Shown one piece after another: positions 28,870-37,395 of a stretch of DNA of 64,000 bases (positions are counted from its first letter, which is position 1; each line of letters begins with the position of its first letter). The DNA comes from Fen-999 sp035505955 (lineage in GTDB: Bacteria > Pseudomonadota > Gammaproteobacteria > Burkholderiales > Rhodocyclaceae), in assembly GCA_035505955.1 (NCBI GenBank), contig DATJQH010000137.1, positions 12,051-76,050 on the forward strand. Reading direction: 5' to 3'. Position numbers and translations under genes: made by a program. Below the pieces are notes generated by a model that was not told the DNA's origin, searched no databases, and saw only the letters and a list, made by a program, of their open reading frames with translations.

Positions 28870-29585
28870 TACTTTTCATTTCCGACCTGCACCTCTCCTC
28901 GCGCAGGCCGGAAACGGCGGCACTGTTCGAGCGCTTTCTCGCCGGCCCGGCGCGGCAGGCGAACAGCCTCTACATCCTCGGCGACTTGTTTGACGCCTGG
29001 GCCGGCGACGATGATCTCGCCGACCCGTTCAACGCGCGCATCAGCGGCGCGCTGGCGGACCTGGCCGCAAGCGGCTGCCGCACCCATTTCCTGGCCGGCA
29101 ACCGCGACTTCCTGATCGCCGACCGGTTTGGCGTGTCATCGCGGCTGACTTTCATCGCCGAACGCACGGTCGTCGATCTCGCCAGCACGCCGACGCTGCT
29201 CCTGCACGGCGACACGCTATGCACCGACGACGCCGACTACCTGGCCTTTCGCGCCGTCGTGCGCACGCCGGCCTGGCGCGACGAATTCCTCGCACTGCCG
29301 CTGGCCGAGCGCAAGAAGAGAATCGAGGGATTGCGCGAACGAAGCGAAACGGCAAAGAGCGGCAAGCCCCATGCGTTGATGGACACCAATGCCGGCGCGG
29401 TGGCCGAGGCGTTCCACCGCAGCAATGTCAGTCGCATGATCCACGGTCACACGCACCGGCAGGCAAGACACGAACTGGTGGTCGACGGCCGCAATTGCGA
29501 ACGCTGGGTGCTGGGTGACTGGCATGCAACCGGAAACGCGCTCGCCGTCGACGACACCGGCTGGCGCTGGCTGCGCATCGACTGA
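28863..29585 (+). CDS. lpxH: UDP-2,3-diacylglucosamine diphosphatase
   Basis: Mn-dependent phosphoesterase that releases lipid X in lipid A synthesis. 240 residues. The TTG at 28863 overlaps the ppiB stop and begins directly with LILFISDLHLSS. Calcineurin-type metal motifs occur in order: SDLHLSS, ILGDLFDAW, FLAGNRDFL, LLHGDTLCTDD and MIHGHTHRQARHE. Convergent with rpoS. A 23-bp motif copy overlaps the very end of the gene. Confidence 0.94.
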   Translation: MLILFISDLHLSSRRPETAALFERFLAGPARQANSLYILGDLFDAWAGDDDLADPFNARISGALADLAASGCRTHFLAGNRDFLIADRFGVSSRLTFIAERTVVDLASTPTLLLHGDTLCTDDADYLAFRAVVRTPAWRDEFLALPLAERKKRIEGLRERSETAKSGKPHALMDTNAGAVAEAFHRSNVSRMIHGHTHRQARHELVVDGRNCERWVLGDWHATGNALAVDDTGWRWLRID

Positions 29586-29607
29586 AAGTCAGTCTTCGTG
29601 GTACGCC
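29585..29607 (+). repeat. Dispersed 23-bp motif, copy 6 (after lpxH)
   Basis: AAAGTCAGTC and GGTACGCC. Its first base is the last base of the lpxH stop. Lies between the convergent lpxH and rpoS. Confidence 0.78.
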
Positions 29608-29625
29608 GCGCGGGAACCGCAGAGG

Positions 29626-30540
29626 CTACAGAACCGCGTCGCGCTCGATGCCGGCGTGCATCAACTGCCGGCGCAGCTGGCCCAGCGCTTCGAGCTGGAT
29701 CTGGCGCACACGCTCGCGCGTGACGCCGAGGTCGTTGGCCAGGGTCTCAAGCGTGGCAACGTCGGTGCCATTGAGGCCGTAGCGGCGTTCGATCACGTGG
29801 CGCTGCTTGTCCGACAGCCGTGCCACCCACTCCGCAATGCGACGCTCGAGCTCGGCCTGTTCCAGCCGGTAGTCGGGTGCGGCCGTGCCGTCGTCGGCAA
29901 TCGCGTCGGCCACTGACAGGTCGGGATCGACTTCCAGCGGCGCGTCGAGCGAGGCGGTGCGTTCGTTGTAGGACAACAGGTGCCGCACTTCCTCGACCGG
30001 CCGGTCGATCAGGCGCGATACGGCGATCGCGTCGCCGTGATGATCGGGGGCCTCGGCCGACTCCAGGTGGCGCAGGGCGCGCAACACCAGGTTGAGTTCC
30101 TTCACCACGTGCACCGGCAGGCGGATGGTGCGCGACTGGTTCATGATGGCGCGCTCGACGTTCTGGCGCACCCACCAGGTCGCGTAGGTCGAGAAGCGGA
30201 AGCCGCGCTCGGGATCGAATTTCTCCAGCGCGTGGATCAGGCCGAGGTTACCCTCTTCGATCAGGTCGTCGAGCGGAATGCCGCGATGCTGGTAGTGCTT
30301 GGCGATGCTCACGACCAAGCGTAGGTTCGCCTCGATCATGCGCTGCCTGGCCGTGAAATCGCCGGCGCGCATCGCCCGCGACAGCCTCAGTTCCTCCCTC
30401 GGCGACAGCAGCGGGTTCGCGCCGAGTTCGTTCAGGTAGAGCTGCGTGACGTCGTCGATGAACTCGACTTCGCCGCCATCGCCGCCAGCCTCTTCGACTT
30501 CGGCGATGTCGGGATCGACCGGGAAGGCATCGTCATTCAT
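29626..30540 (-). CDS. rpoS: RNA polymerase sigma factor RpoS
   Basis: Stationary-phase and stress sigma factor, 304 residues. ATG 30540 overlaps the nlpD stop (ATGA). Region 1.2 is DDVTQLYLNELGANPLLS. Region 2 is NLRLVVSIAKHYQHRGIPL with GFRFSTYATWWVRQNVERAI (2.4), and 3.0 is SRTIRLPVHVVKELN. Region 4.2 is LGVTRERVRQIQLEALGQLR. The gene order surE-pcm-nlpD-rpoS is the classic one and separates RpoS from RpoD or RpoH. A PsrA-like regulator lies upstream of surE. In Pseudomonas PsrA influences rpoS, so a similar link is possible here. Confidence 0.96.
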   Translation of the reverse strand: MNDDAFPVDPDIAEVEEAGGDGGEVEFIDDVTQLYLNELGANPLLSPREELRLSRAMRAGDFTARQRMIEANLRLVVSIAKHYQHRGIPLDDLIEEGNLGLIHALEKFDPERGFRFSTYATWWVRQNVERAIMNQSRTIRLPVHVVKELNLVLRALRHLESAEAPDHHGDAIAVSRLIDRPVEEVRHLLSYNERTASLDAPLEVDPDLSVADAIADDGTAAPDYRLEQAELERRIAEWVARLSDKQRHVIERRYGLNGTDVATLETLANDLGVTRERVRQIQLEALGQLRRQLMHAGIERDAVL

Positions 30541-31496
30541 TGGCGCGCGGGCAGCAGTGTCAGTGGATCCACAGGGTTGCTGTCCTGCCGGATTTCGAAG
30601 TGCAGCCTGGGCCGGTCGGCATCGGAACTGCCGATCTCGGCGATCTTCTGGCCGCGCGTCACGGTCTGGTCCTTCTTGACCAGGATCTTGCTCGTGTGTG
30701 CATAGACCGAGATGTAGCGGCTGTTGTGGCGCACGACCAGGAAGTCGCCATAGCCGCGCAGGCTGCCGACATAGGTTACGGTTCCAGCCGCGGCCGCGTA
30801 GATCGGCTCGCCCATGCGCCCGGTAACGTCGATGCCCTTGTTGCTCTCCTTGCCCGCGCCGCCATCGACGAAGCCGCCGATGACCTTGCCCGCGGCCGGC
30901 CACGTCCAGTCCAGGCTGTCCGCAGATGGGGCCGGGGCCGGCGTTGGAGCGGGTGCGGGCACGGGCGCAGGTGCGGGAGCAGGCGCAACGGCCGGCGCAG
31001 GTGCTTCAATCGGCCTCGCCGGCGCGACGCCGCCGTCCATCTCGCGCACCTGGGACAGCGCCGTGTCGGAGTACGCCAGCGTGCCGCCTTTCGGGTCGCG
31101 CTTCAGGGCATCACCCATACCGCCGGTAGGCGTCGGCGGGGTCTCGCCGACGGCAACGAGCGGCGCCGGCGCGGCGATCGGCTTCACTTCGACGGCGCCC
31201 TCGGGCAGGGCGACGCGCAGTTCCTGGCCAACTTCGATCTTCGTCGCATCGGGGAGATTGTTCCAGGCAACGAGATCCTGCGGCTCCACGCCGTTATTCT
31301 TGGCGATACGGTAGAGCGTGTCGCCCTTCTTGACCACGTAGTAGCCCTCGCGGGGCGCAGCCGGCGGCGCGGTCGCCGCCGAGGCGGCGCGTCCGCGTTC
31401 CAGGACGACGGGACTGCCGTCCGTCACCGGGGCTGGCGTTCGACTCGCGCAACCGGTCAGCGCCAACAACGCCAACAGACAAAGATATCGCCACAT
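30537..31496 (-). CDS. nlpD: Murein hydrolase activator lipoprotein NlpD
   Basis: Outer-membrane lipoprotein that activates amidases at the division septum. ATG 31496 gives a lipoprotein leader with lipobox LTGC. The open frame reaching 31556 would add a Cys-rich stretch before it and is rejected. LysM is at about 52-97 (YYVVKKGDTLYRIAKNNGV), then a long Ala/Pro linker and an M23 domain (about 210-319). Its metal site is degenerate (NKGIDV instead of HxGxD-type, and a single His in LHFEI), as in other NlpD proteins that activate rather than cut. 319 residues. Confidence 0.93.
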   Translation of the reverse strand: MWRYLCLLALLALTGCASRTPAPVTDGSPVVLERGRAASAATAPPAAPREGYYVVKKGDTLYRIAKNNGVEPQDLVAWNNLPDATKIEVGQELRVALPEGAVEVKPIAAPAPLVAVGETPPTPTGGMGDALKRDPKGGTLAYSDTALSQVREMDGGVAPARPIEAPAPAVAPAPAPAPVPAPAPTPAPAPSADSLDWTWPAAGKVIGGFVDGGAGKESNKGIDVTGRMGEPIYAAAAGTVTYVGSLRGYGDFLVVRHNSRYISVYAHTSKILVKKDQTVTRGQKIAEIGSSDADRPRLHFEIRQDSNPVDPLTLLPARQ

Positions 31497-31497
31497 C

Positions 31498-32154
31498 TCA
31501 CTCGACTCCCGGCAACAACGGCACGAAGCGCACCGGATCAAATCGCGTTTCGACAAATCCCTTGTCGGTATTCTCGAATAGACACAGGGTCTGGTCCCGG
31601 ATTCCCAGCGGCAACATCAACCGCCCTCCCGGCGCCAACTGGTCCAGCAACGCCTGGGGCACGCCCGGCGCGGCGGCTGCCACGATGATGGTATCAAAGG
31701 GCGCGGCTTCGGGCAGTCCGCCCATGCCATCGGCGTGCTTCAGACGAACGTGTGACAGTTTCGCCTGCCGCAGGTTCTCGCGCGCCTGCGCAAGCAGCGG
31801 CGCCAGGCGCTCGACCGCGAACACCTGTTTCGTCAGGGTGCCGAGCACGGCCGCCTGGTAACCGCAGCCGGCGCCCACCTCCAGCGTCTTGCCCAGCGAG
31901 GCGCGCCCGGCCAGCGCCAGTTCAATCATGCGCGCGACGACATACGGTTGCGAAATGGTCTGGCCGAGCACCAGCGGCAGCGCCGTGTCCTCGTAGGCCC
32001 GATGGGCAAGCGCCGCACCGACGAAAACATGGCGCGGCACCGCAGCCATGGCCGTCAGTACCCGCTCGTCCTTGATGCCCTGCTCGCGTAGCCGTTCGAT
32101 CATGCGCCCGCGCGTGCGCTGCGACGTCATGCCGATGCCTTGCAGCACCGTCAT
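31498..32154 (-). CDS. pcm: Protein-L-isoaspartate O-methyltransferase
   Basis: Repairs isoaspartyl damage in aged proteins with SAM. 218 residues. Signatures are PRHVFVGAALAHRAYEDTALP, GQTISQPYVVARM, VGAGCGYQAAVLG (SAM site) and PFDTIIVAAAAPGVP. The start overlaps the surE stop by four bases, and it ends just before the nlpD start. Confidence 0.95.
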   Translation of the reverse strand: MTVLQGIGMTSQRTRGRMIERLREQGIKDERVLTAMAAVPRHVFVGAALAHRAYEDTALPLVLGQTISQPYVVARMIELALAGRASLGKTLEVGAGCGYQAAVLGTLTKQVFAVERLAPLLAQARENLRQAKLSHVRLKHADGMGGLPEAAPFDTIIVAAAAPGVPQALLDQLAPGGRLMLPLGIRDQTLCLFENTDKGFVETRFDPVRFVPLLPGVE

Positions 32155-32888
32155 CGGGTCAACCAGCTTTCGACTGTGCCGATCTGCCCCGCATGGGTAA
32201 GATCAATCTGCAGCGGCGTAATCGACACGAAACCGTTGGCGACTGCATGGAAATCAGTGCCCTCACCCGCATCCGCGGCCTCGCCAGCGGCGCCGACCCA
32301 GTACACGGTCTCGCCGCGCGGCGTCACCTGCGGCACGGCCTTCTCGGCGCGGTGCCGGCGGCCAAGCCGCGTCACGCGCAGGCCGTGCACATCGGTCTCA
32401 TCGGGCACATTGACGTTCAGGAGCACCGGCTGGCCGAACTCCTGGCGCTGGAAACGCTCCACCAACCCGCGCGCGATACGCGCGGCCGTGGCGAAATGGG
32501 CGCCGCGCTTGCTTGCCAGCGACACGGCGATCGATGGCACGCCGAGCAGATAGCCTTCCATCGCCGCCGCGACGGTGCCCGAGTAGATCGTGTCGTCGCC
32601 CATGTTGGCGCCAAGGTTGATGCCGGACACCACCATGTCGGGTGCATAGTCGAGCATACCGGTGACCGCCAGATGCACACAGTCGGTCGGCGTGCCGTTG
32701 ACGAAGTAGAAGCCGTTGGCCGAACGCCGCAGGCGTAGCGGCCTGTCCAGCGTCAGGGAGTTGCTGGCCCCGCTGTGGTCGCGCTCGGGAGCCACTACCG
32801 TCACTTCGGCGATCGGCGCCAGCGCGGCCGCAAGCGCCTCGAGCCCGGGAGCGAAATAGCCGTCGTCGTTGCTCAGCAGGATGCGCAT
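32151..32888 (-). CDS. surE: 5'/3'-nucleotidase SurE
   Basis: Metal-dependent survival-protein nucleotidase, 245 residues. ATG 32888 gives MRILLSNDDGYFAPGLEAL with the paired Asp metal ligands. The upstream extension to 33011 is not conserved. PERDHSGASNSLTLDRPL, NGTPTDCVHLA and VSGINLGANMGDDTIYSGT complete the active site. First gene of surE-pcm-nlpD-rpoS, divergent from the TetR-type regulator with 165 bases between them. Confidence 0.96.
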   Translation of the reverse strand: MRILLSNDDGYFAPGLEALAAALAPIAEVTVVAPERDHSGASNSLTLDRPLRLRRSANGFYFVNGTPTDCVHLAVTGMLDYAPDMVVSGINLGANMGDDTIYSGTVAAAMEGYLLGVPSIAVSLASKRGAHFATAARIARGLVERFQRQEFGQPVLLNVNVPDETDVHGLRVTRLGRRHRAEKAVPQVTPRGETVYWVGAAGEAADAGEGTDFHAVANGFVSITPLQIDLTHAGQIGTVESWLTR

Positions 32889-33024
32889 GGGGTAATAGGC
32901 GTGAAGGCGATGGCGAATGGCGGATACAAGGTTGCAAGTATAACGAATCTGTCCGGCCGGCCCGCGCCGCCCGGCTGCGGCGAGCCTGTCGCCAGGGCTT
33001 GCGTTCGCCAAATTTCATACGTAT

Positions 33025-33046
33025 GATTGAAACGTTCGTTTGAATC
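33025..33046. promoter_or_regulatory. PsrA-type operator upstream of the fad block
   Basis: An interrupted palindrome with GAAAC (33029-33033), four bases, GTTTG (33038-33042), and outer GATT/AATC arms. It fits the PsrA consensus (G/C)AAAC-N2-4-GTTT(G/C) and ends eight bases before the regulator's ATG. A perfect 10-bp palindrome CATACGTATG (33016-33025) abuts it. The site likely mediates autoregulation and control of the fad genes, and could also affect surE-rpoS. Confidence 0.7.
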
Positions 33047-33053
33047 TTCGACC

Positions 33054-33773
33054 ATGGACACAAAAGTCACTACCGACAACCGCGACACGCGCGAGCGCAT
33101 CCTCGACGCCGCAGAAGCCGCCTTCATGACCTGCGGCTACGACGGCGCCTCGATGCGCCAGATCACCGGCGACGCCAGCGTCAACCTCGCCGCCGGCCAC
33201 TACCACTTCGGCAGCAAGGAAGCACTGTTCCACGCCGTCCTCAACCGCCGCCTGCAGGTGCTCAACCACGAGCGTCTGCGCGTCCTCGACGAGCTTGAGG
33301 CCAAGGCCGACGGCGCGCCGCTCAAGGCATCGCAGATCCTCGACGCCTTCTTCGGCACGCTGCTGCGCATGGCCGTCGCCCACGGCGAGCGCGGCCGTAC
33401 CTTCCTGCGCCTGATCGGCCGTACGCTCACCGAGCCCGCCGAGTTCATCCGCACGGTGCTGTCCAAGGAATTCGCCCACGTGCTCGAGCGCTACAAGGCC
33501 GCGCTGTTCCGCGCCCTGCCCGACGTGCCGAAAGAGGAGATCGTCTGGCGCTTTCACTTCATGCTCGGCGCCACCTCCTACGCGATCGCCGGCATCGACA
33601 CGCTGCGGCTGGTCACCGACTGGGAGACCGGCGAGATCAACAACGACGACCTCGAACGCCTGCTGCCGCGCCTGATGTCTTTCCTGCTTGGCGGACTGCG
33701 CGCGCCGCTGCCCACCACCACACCCGTTCCCCAACCTCGCGGCAACGGCCGCAACCGGAGGAAGAAGCCATGA
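33054..33773 (+). CDS. TetR-family regulator, PsrA-like
   Basis: A 239-residue repressor. The start at ATG 33054 is preferred over the TTG at 33027, because 33027 lies inside the operator. The N-terminal helix-turn-helix is TRERILDAAEAAFMTCGYDG with SVNLAAGHYHFGSKEALFHA, very like PsrA, which senses long-chain acyl-CoA. The C-terminal ligand domain contains AHGERGRTFLRLIGRTLTEP. The stop overlaps fadE, so it is co-transcribed with the pathway it presumably controls. Confidence 0.88.
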   Translation: MDTKVTTDNRDTRERILDAAEAAFMTCGYDGASMRQITGDASVNLAAGHYHFGSKEALFHAVLNRRLQVLNHERLRVLDELEAKADGAPLKASQILDAFFGTLLRMAVAHGERGRTFLRLIGRTLTEPAEFIRTVLSKEFAHVLERYKAALFRALPDVPKEEIVWRFHFMLGATSYAIAGIDTLRLVTDWETGEINNDDLERLLPRLMSFLLGGLRAPLPTTTPVPQPRGNGRNRRKKP

Positions 33774-36112
33774 CCGTTTCCATGATCCTGCTTGGCGTAC
33801 TGGCAGCACTGACTTTCGTGCTGATCGTCCGGCCCGTCCGCCGCGCCTTGATCACCCGCCACATCTACGCGTTGTTCAAGCGCATCCTGCCGACGATGTC
33901 CGATACGGAACGCGAGGCGCTGGAAGCCGGCTCGGTCTGGTGGGAAGGCGAACTCTTCCGCGGCAATCCCGATTGGCGGAAGCTGCTCGCCTACCCGACG
34001 CCGATGTTGACGGCCAGGGAGCAATCCTTCCTCGACAACGAGGTGACCGAGGCCTGCCGCCTGGTCAACGACTGGAACGTGTCGCACGAGCGCTACGACA
34101 TGTCGCCGGAGGCATGGAAGTACATCAAGGACGCCGGCTTCCTGGGCATGATCATCCCGAAGAAATACGGCGGCCTCGAGTTCTCCGCCTACGCGCATTC
34201 TCAAGTCGTCACCAAGCTATCAACCCGCTCATCGGCCCTCGCGGTTTCGGTGATGGTCCCCAACTCGCTCGGCCCGGCCGAACTGCTCCTCCACTACGGC
34301 ACCGACGAGCAGAAGAACCACTACCTGCCGCGGCTCGCCAAGGGCCTGGAAATCCCGGCCTTCGCGCTCACCTCGCCCTGGGCCGGTTCCGATGCCGCCG
34401 CCATTCCCGACAGCGGCATCGTCTGCAAGGGCATGTACCAGGGCAAGGAAGTCCTCGGCATGCGCGTCACCTGGGACAAGCGCTACATCACGCTGGCGCC
34501 GGTATGCACGATCCTCGGCCTCGCCATCCGCCTGTTCGATCCGGACGGGCTGCTCGGCAACAACAAGGACATCGGCATCACGTGCGCGCTGGTGCCCTAC
34601 GACCACCCGGGCGTAGACACCGGCAACCGCCACCTGCCGCTCAATGCTGTCTTCTGCACCGGACCGACGCGCGGCAAGGATGTCTTCATGCCGCTCGACT
34701 TCATCATCGGCGGGCCTGCCATGGCCGGCCAGGGCTGGCGCATGCTGATGGAATGCCTGGCCGCCGGCCGCTCGATCTCCCTGCCCGGCTCCAACACCGG
34801 CATGGCCAAGATGACCGCGCGCGCAGTCGGCGCCTACGCCCGTGTGCGCAACCAGTTCAACCTCGCCATCGGCCGCTTCGAAGGCGTCGAGGAGCCGCTG
34901 ACGCGCATCGGCGCCTACACCTACCTGATGGACGCTACGCGCGTCATGACGGCCGGCGCCGTGGATCTCGGCGAGAAGCCTTCGGTGGTCTCGGCGATCG
35001 CCAAGTACCACGTCACCGAGCGCGCGCGCCAGGTGGTGATGGACGGCATGGACATCATCGGCGGCAAGGGCATCTGCCTCGGGCCGTCCAACTTCCTCGG
35101 CCGCGCCTACCAGCAGCTGCCGATCGGCATCACCGTCGAAGGCGCGAACATCCTCACGCGCAGCTTGATCATCTTCGGCCAGGGCGCCGTGCGCTGCCAT
35201 CCCTACGTGCTGCCCGAAATGCATGCCGTCAATCACGCCGATCCGAAGCAAGGACTGGTCGATTTCGACGCCGCGCTGTTCGGCCACGTCGCCTACACGG
35301 TACGCAATGCACTGCGCACGCTCTGGTACGGCATCACGGGATCGCACACCGTTTCCGTGCCCGACGTGGCGCCGGAAACGCGTCGCTACTACCAGCAGCT
35401 GACGCGCTTCTCGGCGGCCTTTGCCTACATCGCCGACATTTCCATGATGGTGATGGGCGGCGACCTGAAGCGCAAGGAAAAGCTCTCCGCGCGCCTCGGC
35501 GACGTGCTGGCGCAGATGTACCTGATGTCTGCGACGCTCAAGCGTTACGAGGCGGAAGGCCGCCAGCAGGGGGACGCGCCGCTGATGCACTGGGCGGTGT
35601 GGGACTGCATGTACAAGGCGCAGGAGGCCTTCGAAGGCGTCATCGCCAACTACCCGAACCGCTTCTTCGCCTACTGGCTGCGCAAGGTCATCTTCCCGTT
35701 TGGCCATCCCTACGTCGTGCCGTCGGACAAGGTCGGCCATCAGGTCGCGAAAGTGCTGATCTCACCCTGCGCGGCGCGCGACCGCCTGACCGCCGACTGC
35801 CACCTGCCCGCATCCAGTGACGAGCCGGTCGGCGCCATCGAACAGGCCCTGGCTGCGACCATCGAAGCCGAGCCGATCGAGGCGAAGATTCGCAAGGCCG
35901 ATCGCGAAGGCCGTTTCGAGAACAACCCGAAAGCCAACGTGCGCGACATCGCCACGGCGGCGTTCGAGGCCGGCGTAATCACAGCGCCCGAGTACGAGGT
36001 CATGCGCCGCCGCAATGCCTTGCGCGACATCGTCATCCGCGTGGACGACTTTCCCTATGACTTCGGCATTGCCAGCGCGGCGAAGCCGGCCGAGCAAAGG
36101 CGGGCCGCCTGA
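33770..36112 (+). CDS. fadE: Acyl-CoA dehydrogenase FadE
   Basis: FAD-dependent first step of fatty-acid beta-oxidation. 780 residues, the large membrane-associated FadE type. An N-terminal hydrophobic helix (ILLGVLAALTFVLIV) is followed by an acyl-CoA dehydrogenase core (WKYIKDAGFLGMIIPKKYGG, PAFALTSPWAGSDAA, VTERARQVVMDGMDIIGGKG) and the FadE-specific C-terminal extension (after about 580). ATG 33770 overlaps the regulator stop, and its TGA overlaps the next ATG by one base. Confidence 0.95.
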   Translation: MTVSMILLGVLAALTFVLIVRPVRRALITRHIYALFKRILPTMSDTEREALEAGSVWWEGELFRGNPDWRKLLAYPTPMLTAREQSFLDNEVTEACRLVNDWNVSHERYDMSPEAWKYIKDAGFLGMIIPKKYGGLEFSAYAHSQVVTKLSTRSSALAVSVMVPNSLGPAELLLHYGTDEQKNHYLPRLAKGLEIPAFALTSPWAGSDAAAIPDSGIVCKGMYQGKEVLGMRVTWDKRYITLAPVCTILGLAIRLFDPDGLLGNNKDIGITCALVPYDHPGVDTGNRHLPLNAVFCTGPTRGKDVFMPLDFIIGGPAMAGQGWRMLMECLAAGRSISLPGSNTGMAKMTARAVGAYARVRNQFNLAIGRFEGVEEPLTRIGAYTYLMDATRVMTAGAVDLGEKPSVVSAIAKYHVTERARQVVMDGMDIIGGKGICLGPSNFLGRAYQQLPIGITVEGANILTRSLIIFGQGAVRCHPYVLPEMHAVNHADPKQGLVDFDAALFGHVAYTVRNALRTLWYGITGSHTVSVPDVAPETRRYYQQLTRFSAAFAYIADISMMVMGGDLKRKEKLSARLGDVLAQMYLMSATLKRYEAEGRQQGDAPLMHWAVWDCMYKAQEAFEGVIANYPNRFFAYWLRKVIFPFGHPYVVPSDKVGHQVAKVLISPCAARDRLTADCHLPASSDEPVGAIEQALAATIEAEPIEAKIRKADREGRFENNPKANVRDIATAAFEAGVITAPEYEVMRRRNALRDIVIRVDDFPYDFGIASAAKPAEQRRAA

Positions 36113-37395
36113 TGGCCGCGCCGTCCTCCCCCGTCTATGTGGTCGATGGCGCGCGCACGCCGTTCCTGAAGTCGCAGAACACGCCCGGACCGTTCGCCGC
36201 ATCCGACCTGGCCGTCCAGGCGGGGCGTGCGCTGCTGCTGCGCCAGCCTTTCGCGCCGACCGATCTCGACGAGGTGATCCTCGGCTGCGCCGCACCCTCG
36301 CCGGACGAGGTGAACATCGGCCGCGTCCTCGCACTGCGACTCGGCTGCGGCGAGAAGGTGCCCGGCTGGACCGTGATGCGCAACTGCGCCAGCGGCATGC
36401 AGGCGCTCGATTCGGCGATCGCCAACATCCAGTGCGGCCGCTCGAACCTCGTCCTCGCCGGTGGCACCGACGCGCTCTCGCGCGCGCCGCTGCTGTTTTC
36501 CGACGCCATGGTGCGCTGGTTGTCGGGCTGGTACGCGACGAAGACGGTCGGCCAGAAGATCGCCGCCCTGCGCGGCTTCAAGCTTGGCTTCCTGGCGCCC
36601 GTACTCGGCATCGTCAAGGGGCTCACCGACCCGGTGGTCGGTCTGATGATGGGCCAGACGGCGGAAAACCTGGCCTGGAAGTTCGGCATTTCGCGGCGAA
36701 AAATGGACGAGTTTTCCGCCGAGAGCCACCTCCGCGTCATCGCTGGCAGGGCTGCTGGCCACTACAACGAAATCGTGCCACTGGTGGACGACAAGGGCAC
36801 CGTCTACGCCGGGGATGACGGCGTACGCACCGACTCGACGCCCGACAAGCTGGGCAAGCTGAGGCCGGTGTTCGACAAGCCCTACGGCAGCATCACCGCC
36901 GGCAACAGTTCACAGATCACCGACGGCGCGGCGCTGCTGCTGCTCGCCTCGGAAGAGGCGTTGAAGCGCTGGAACCTCACTCCGCTGGGCAAAATCACCG
37001 ACAGCCAGTGGGCCGGCCTCGACCCGGCGCAGATGGGCCTCGGGCCCGTGCATGCGTCGACGCCGATCCTGCAGCGCCACGGACTCGGCCTCAACGACCT
37101 CGACGCCTGGGAGATAAATGAAGCCTTTGCAGCGCAGGTGCTCGGCTGCATCGCCGCATGGGAAGACGAAACCTATTGCCGCGAACAGCTCGGCCTCGAC
37201 CATGCGATGGGCGCGCTCGACCGCGCGAAGCTCAACGCCGACGGCGGCGCCATCGCGCTCGGCCACCCGGTCGGCGCCTCGGGCGCCCGCATCGTCCTGC
37301 ATCTGTTGCACCGTCTGCAATCCGGCCAGAAGGGCATCGCCACGATCTGCATCGGCGGCGGCCTCGGCGGCGCCATGCTGGTAGAAAGATCATGA
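36112..37395 (+). CDS. fadI: Acetyl-CoA C-acyltransferase (thiolase, FadI-like)
   Basis: Thiolytic cleavage of 3-ketoacyl-CoA, last step of each beta-oxidation turn. 427 residues. The nucleophile Cys is in MRNCASGMQALDSAIAN, the catalytic His in GGAIALGHPVGASGARI and the second Cys in TICIGGGLGGAMLV. The length and the ITDGAALLLLASEEA segment fit the FadI/trifunctional-beta group rather than FadA or PhaA. Overlaps fadJ by four bases. Confidence 0.93.
   Translation: MAAPSSPVYVVDGARTPFLKSQNTPGPFAASDLAVQAGRALLLRQPFAPTDLDEVILGCAAPSPDEVNIGRVLALRLGCGEKVPGWTVMRNCASGMQALDSAIANIQCGRSNLVLAGGTDALSRAPLLFSDAMVRWLSGWYATKTVGQKIAALRGFKLGFLAPVLGIVKGLTDPVVGLMMGQTAENLAWKFGISRRKMDEFSAESHLRVIAGRAAGHYNEIVPLVDDKGTVYAGDDGVRTDSTPDKLGKLRPVFDKPYGSITAGNSSQITDGAALLLLASEEALKRWNLTPLGKITDSQWAGLDPAQMGLGPVHASTPILQRHGLGLNDLDAWEINEAFAAQVLGCIAAWEDETYCREQLGLDHAMGALDRAKLNADGGAIALGHPVGASGARIVLHLLHRLQSGQKGIATICIGGGLGGAMLVERS

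Noticed and set aside
30537..31496. NlpD as an active M23 metallopeptidase
   Set aside because: The zinc-binding His/Asp set is incomplete (NKGIDV, single His in LHFEI), as in NlpD activators.
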